From: Bacteroides sp. UBA7335
GTDB taxonomy: Bacteria; Bacteroidota; Bacteroidia; Bacteroidales; Bacteroidaceae
Length of the DNA stretch: 36,759 bases
Assembly (NCBI GenBank): GCA_002471185.1
Contig: DKPL01000024.1
Location: 17,686 to 54,444 of the forward strand
Reading direction: 5' to 3'
Made by a program: the position numbers and the translations under genes
Notes under the pieces: model-generated
What the model was told of the DNA's origin: nothing
Database searches by the model: none
The model's input: only the letters and a program-made list of their open reading frames with translations
Shown here: in pieces, positions 35,836-36,759 of the stretch
How the letters are laid out: each line of letters opens with the position of its first letter
Position numbering within the stretch: position 1 is the stretch's first letter

Positions 35836-36549
35836 TTAGATAAACTCAACAACACCCGTGTGTAGGTTGAACACAGCACCTACAATCTTGATTTTTCCTT
35901 CGTGCTCTAGCTCGGCCAGAATTTCACTTTCTTGGCGCACACGGTTCACCATGTTGTTTACATTTCTATAAACTACTTTGTTTTGGAAGTCAGCAGAATG
36001 TTTGTCGGCTTGCTCATTGTAACAACTATCTATTGCCGGTTGTATTTTGGCAAGCATCTCGGTCATATTGCCTGCTTGCACGCCTTCGCATGCAGAGTGT
36101 ACCGCACCACAACATTCATGGCCTAGCACCACCACTACTTTAGAGCCAGAGTGTTCGCAAGCGTATTCCATACTTCCCAAAATGTCTGGGTTTACAATAT
36201 TACCAGCTACACGAGTTACAAAGATATCACCTAAACCTTTGTCGAAGATAATTTCTACTGGTACACGTGAGTCAATACACGAAAGAATAATAGCCAATGG
36301 ATGTTGCCCATCTTCTGCCGATTCTACTAATTGAGCCATTGCATCTCTGTTGCGTATGTGTTTATTAACAAAATCGATATTTCCCATTTTTAGAATGGTA
36401 ATAACTGAATCGGGCGTAAGATAATCTACGTCAGATGCGTGAAGTACGTGTGTTTCGACAGTGTTAGTTGCTTCTTGATTCTTGTTTGTTGGTGAGCAAC
36501 CAGCCAACATTATTGTGATCATAATAGTCACAAATAATACCTTTTTCAT
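35836..36549 (-). CDS. Beta-class carbonic anhydrase, predicted lipoprotein
   Basis: Zinc enzyme that interconverts CO2 and bicarbonate, 237 residues. The zinc ligands and active-site dyad of the beta class are intact: C91, D93 and R95 in SCIDSRVP, and H144 and C147 in GHECCGAV. The N-terminus is a lipoprotein signal (KK, hydrophobic core, lipobox LAGC with C18), so the protein should be lipidated and held outside the cytoplasm. The residues after C18 (SPTNKNQ) lack an obvious acidic surface-export signal, so periplasm-facing attachment is more likely. Most bacterial beta-class enzymes are cytoplasmic. It converges on mutAB, whose product route uses CO2-linked steps; any functional link is inference. 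Confidence 0.93.
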   Translation of the reverse strand: MKKVLFVTIMITIMLAGCSPTNKNQEATNTVETHVLHASDVDYLTPDSVITILKMGNIDFVNKHIRNRDAMAQLVESAEDGQHPLAIILSCIDSRVPVEIIFDKGLGDIFVTRVAGNIVNPDILGSMEYACEHSGSKVVVVLGHECCGAVHSACEGVQAGNMTEMLAKIQPAIDSCYNEQADKHSADFQNKVVYRNVNNMVNRVRQESEILAELEHEGKIKIVGAVFNLHTGVVEFI

Positions 36550-36583
36550 TTATTTTAAAATATTATTATGATTTTTGTGGATG

Positions 36584-36591
36584 CAAAAATA
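36584..36591 (-). promoter_or_regulatory. -7 element of the carbonic anhydrase promoter
   Basis: TATTTTTG on the minus strand, followed by C, fits TAnnTTTG. The closest TTG upstream (36618-36616) is 24 bases away, so the -33 part is weak. The leader would be about 30 bases. Confidence 0.5.
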
Positions 36592-36714
36592 GTTAATAAT
36601 GCGTCTTATTATTCTCAAAATGTACATTTTATTTGCAATATGATTAATGAAACTTTGAAATAGAAACTAAACGATTAAAATATGTTATAAAACAGCTAAT
36701 AGCTTGTCCATTTT

Positions 36715-36744
36715 TTGCTTGTTCGAAATATACCCTTACATTTG
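36715..36744 (+). promoter_or_regulatory. Promoter pointing out of the right edge
   Basis: TTG (36715-36717), after a run of T, is followed by exactly 19 bases and then TACATTTG (36737-36744) with C after it. It is a full TTG-N19-TAnnTTTG match. It predicts a plus-strand gene starting just beyond the window. The stretch 36619-36714 shows nothing else. Confidence 0.65.
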
Positions 36745-36759
36745 CAATGTGTTTTTCAT

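Noticed and set aside
1..36759. Mobile elements, CRISPR arrays, tRNA or rRNA genes
   Set aside because: No transposase or integrase frame, no regular spacer array, and intergenic gaps are short and explained by promoters, terminators and the riboswitch; gene content looks like core chromosome.

Overview
The window is about 37 kb of core chromosome from a low-GC anaerobic or microaerophilic member of the Bacteroidetes, most likely order Bacteroidales; I cannot name the genus. The evidence is a MurF-alanine racemase fusion, the tsaB-DUF4290-murA-rimM-M23-dxr-rseP gene order, a SprA/Sov translocon beside ruvA, a GSCFA-domain protein, oxygen-independent ribonucleotide reductase nrdDG, two-subunit methylmalonyl-CoA mutase, and many promoters with the Bacteroidetes -7 element TAnnTTTG. 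I see no insertion sequence, prophage, CRISPR array, tRNA or rRNA.

Layout. Positions 1-99 are the 3' end of an unrecognised plus-strand gene. A minus-strand block (218-8292) reads yicC, gmk, nadD, a cation:proton antiporter, a GSCFA-domain gene, the murF-alr fusion, then tatA-tatC with its own promoter. A divergent region (8293-8626) holds promoters for yicC and tsaB and a three-unit 22-bp repeat. A plus-strand block (8627-15359) reads tsaB, DUF4290, murA, rimM, an M23 peptidase, dxr and rseP, and ends at a strong bidirectional terminator. nrdD-nrdG (minus strand, 15451-18311) follows, with a cobalamin riboswitch in its leader. Two single minus-strand genes come next: an SQR/NDH-2-like flavoprotein and diaminopimelate dehydrogenase. 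ruvA and sprA overlap by one base on the plus strand, with a 46-codon basic ORF behind them. The last part has a YidE/AspT-type transporter (minus), mutA-mutB (plus) and a lipoprotein-type beta-carbonic anhydrase (minus). A promoter with both elements points out of the right edge.

How it fits together. Cell-wall and envelope work dominates: diaminopimelate synthesis (ddh), UDP-MurNAc precursor steps (murA, murF-alr), isoprenoid supply (dxr), wall hydrolysis (M23), intramembrane proteolysis (rseP), and protein export across the inner membrane (Tat) and outer membrane (SprA). A second theme is vitamin B12. mutAB needs adenosylcobalamin, and the B12-independent ribonucleotide reductase nrdDG sits behind a cobalamin riboswitch, so it is probably turned down when B12 is plentiful.

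No wholly new system stands out. The points most worth a second look are the riboswitch on nrdDG with its duplicated upstream motif, the cysteine clusters in MutA, the natural Cys-to-Asp change in MurA, the 22-bp repeat array, the 46-residue basic ORF after sprA, and the exported carbonic anhydrase.
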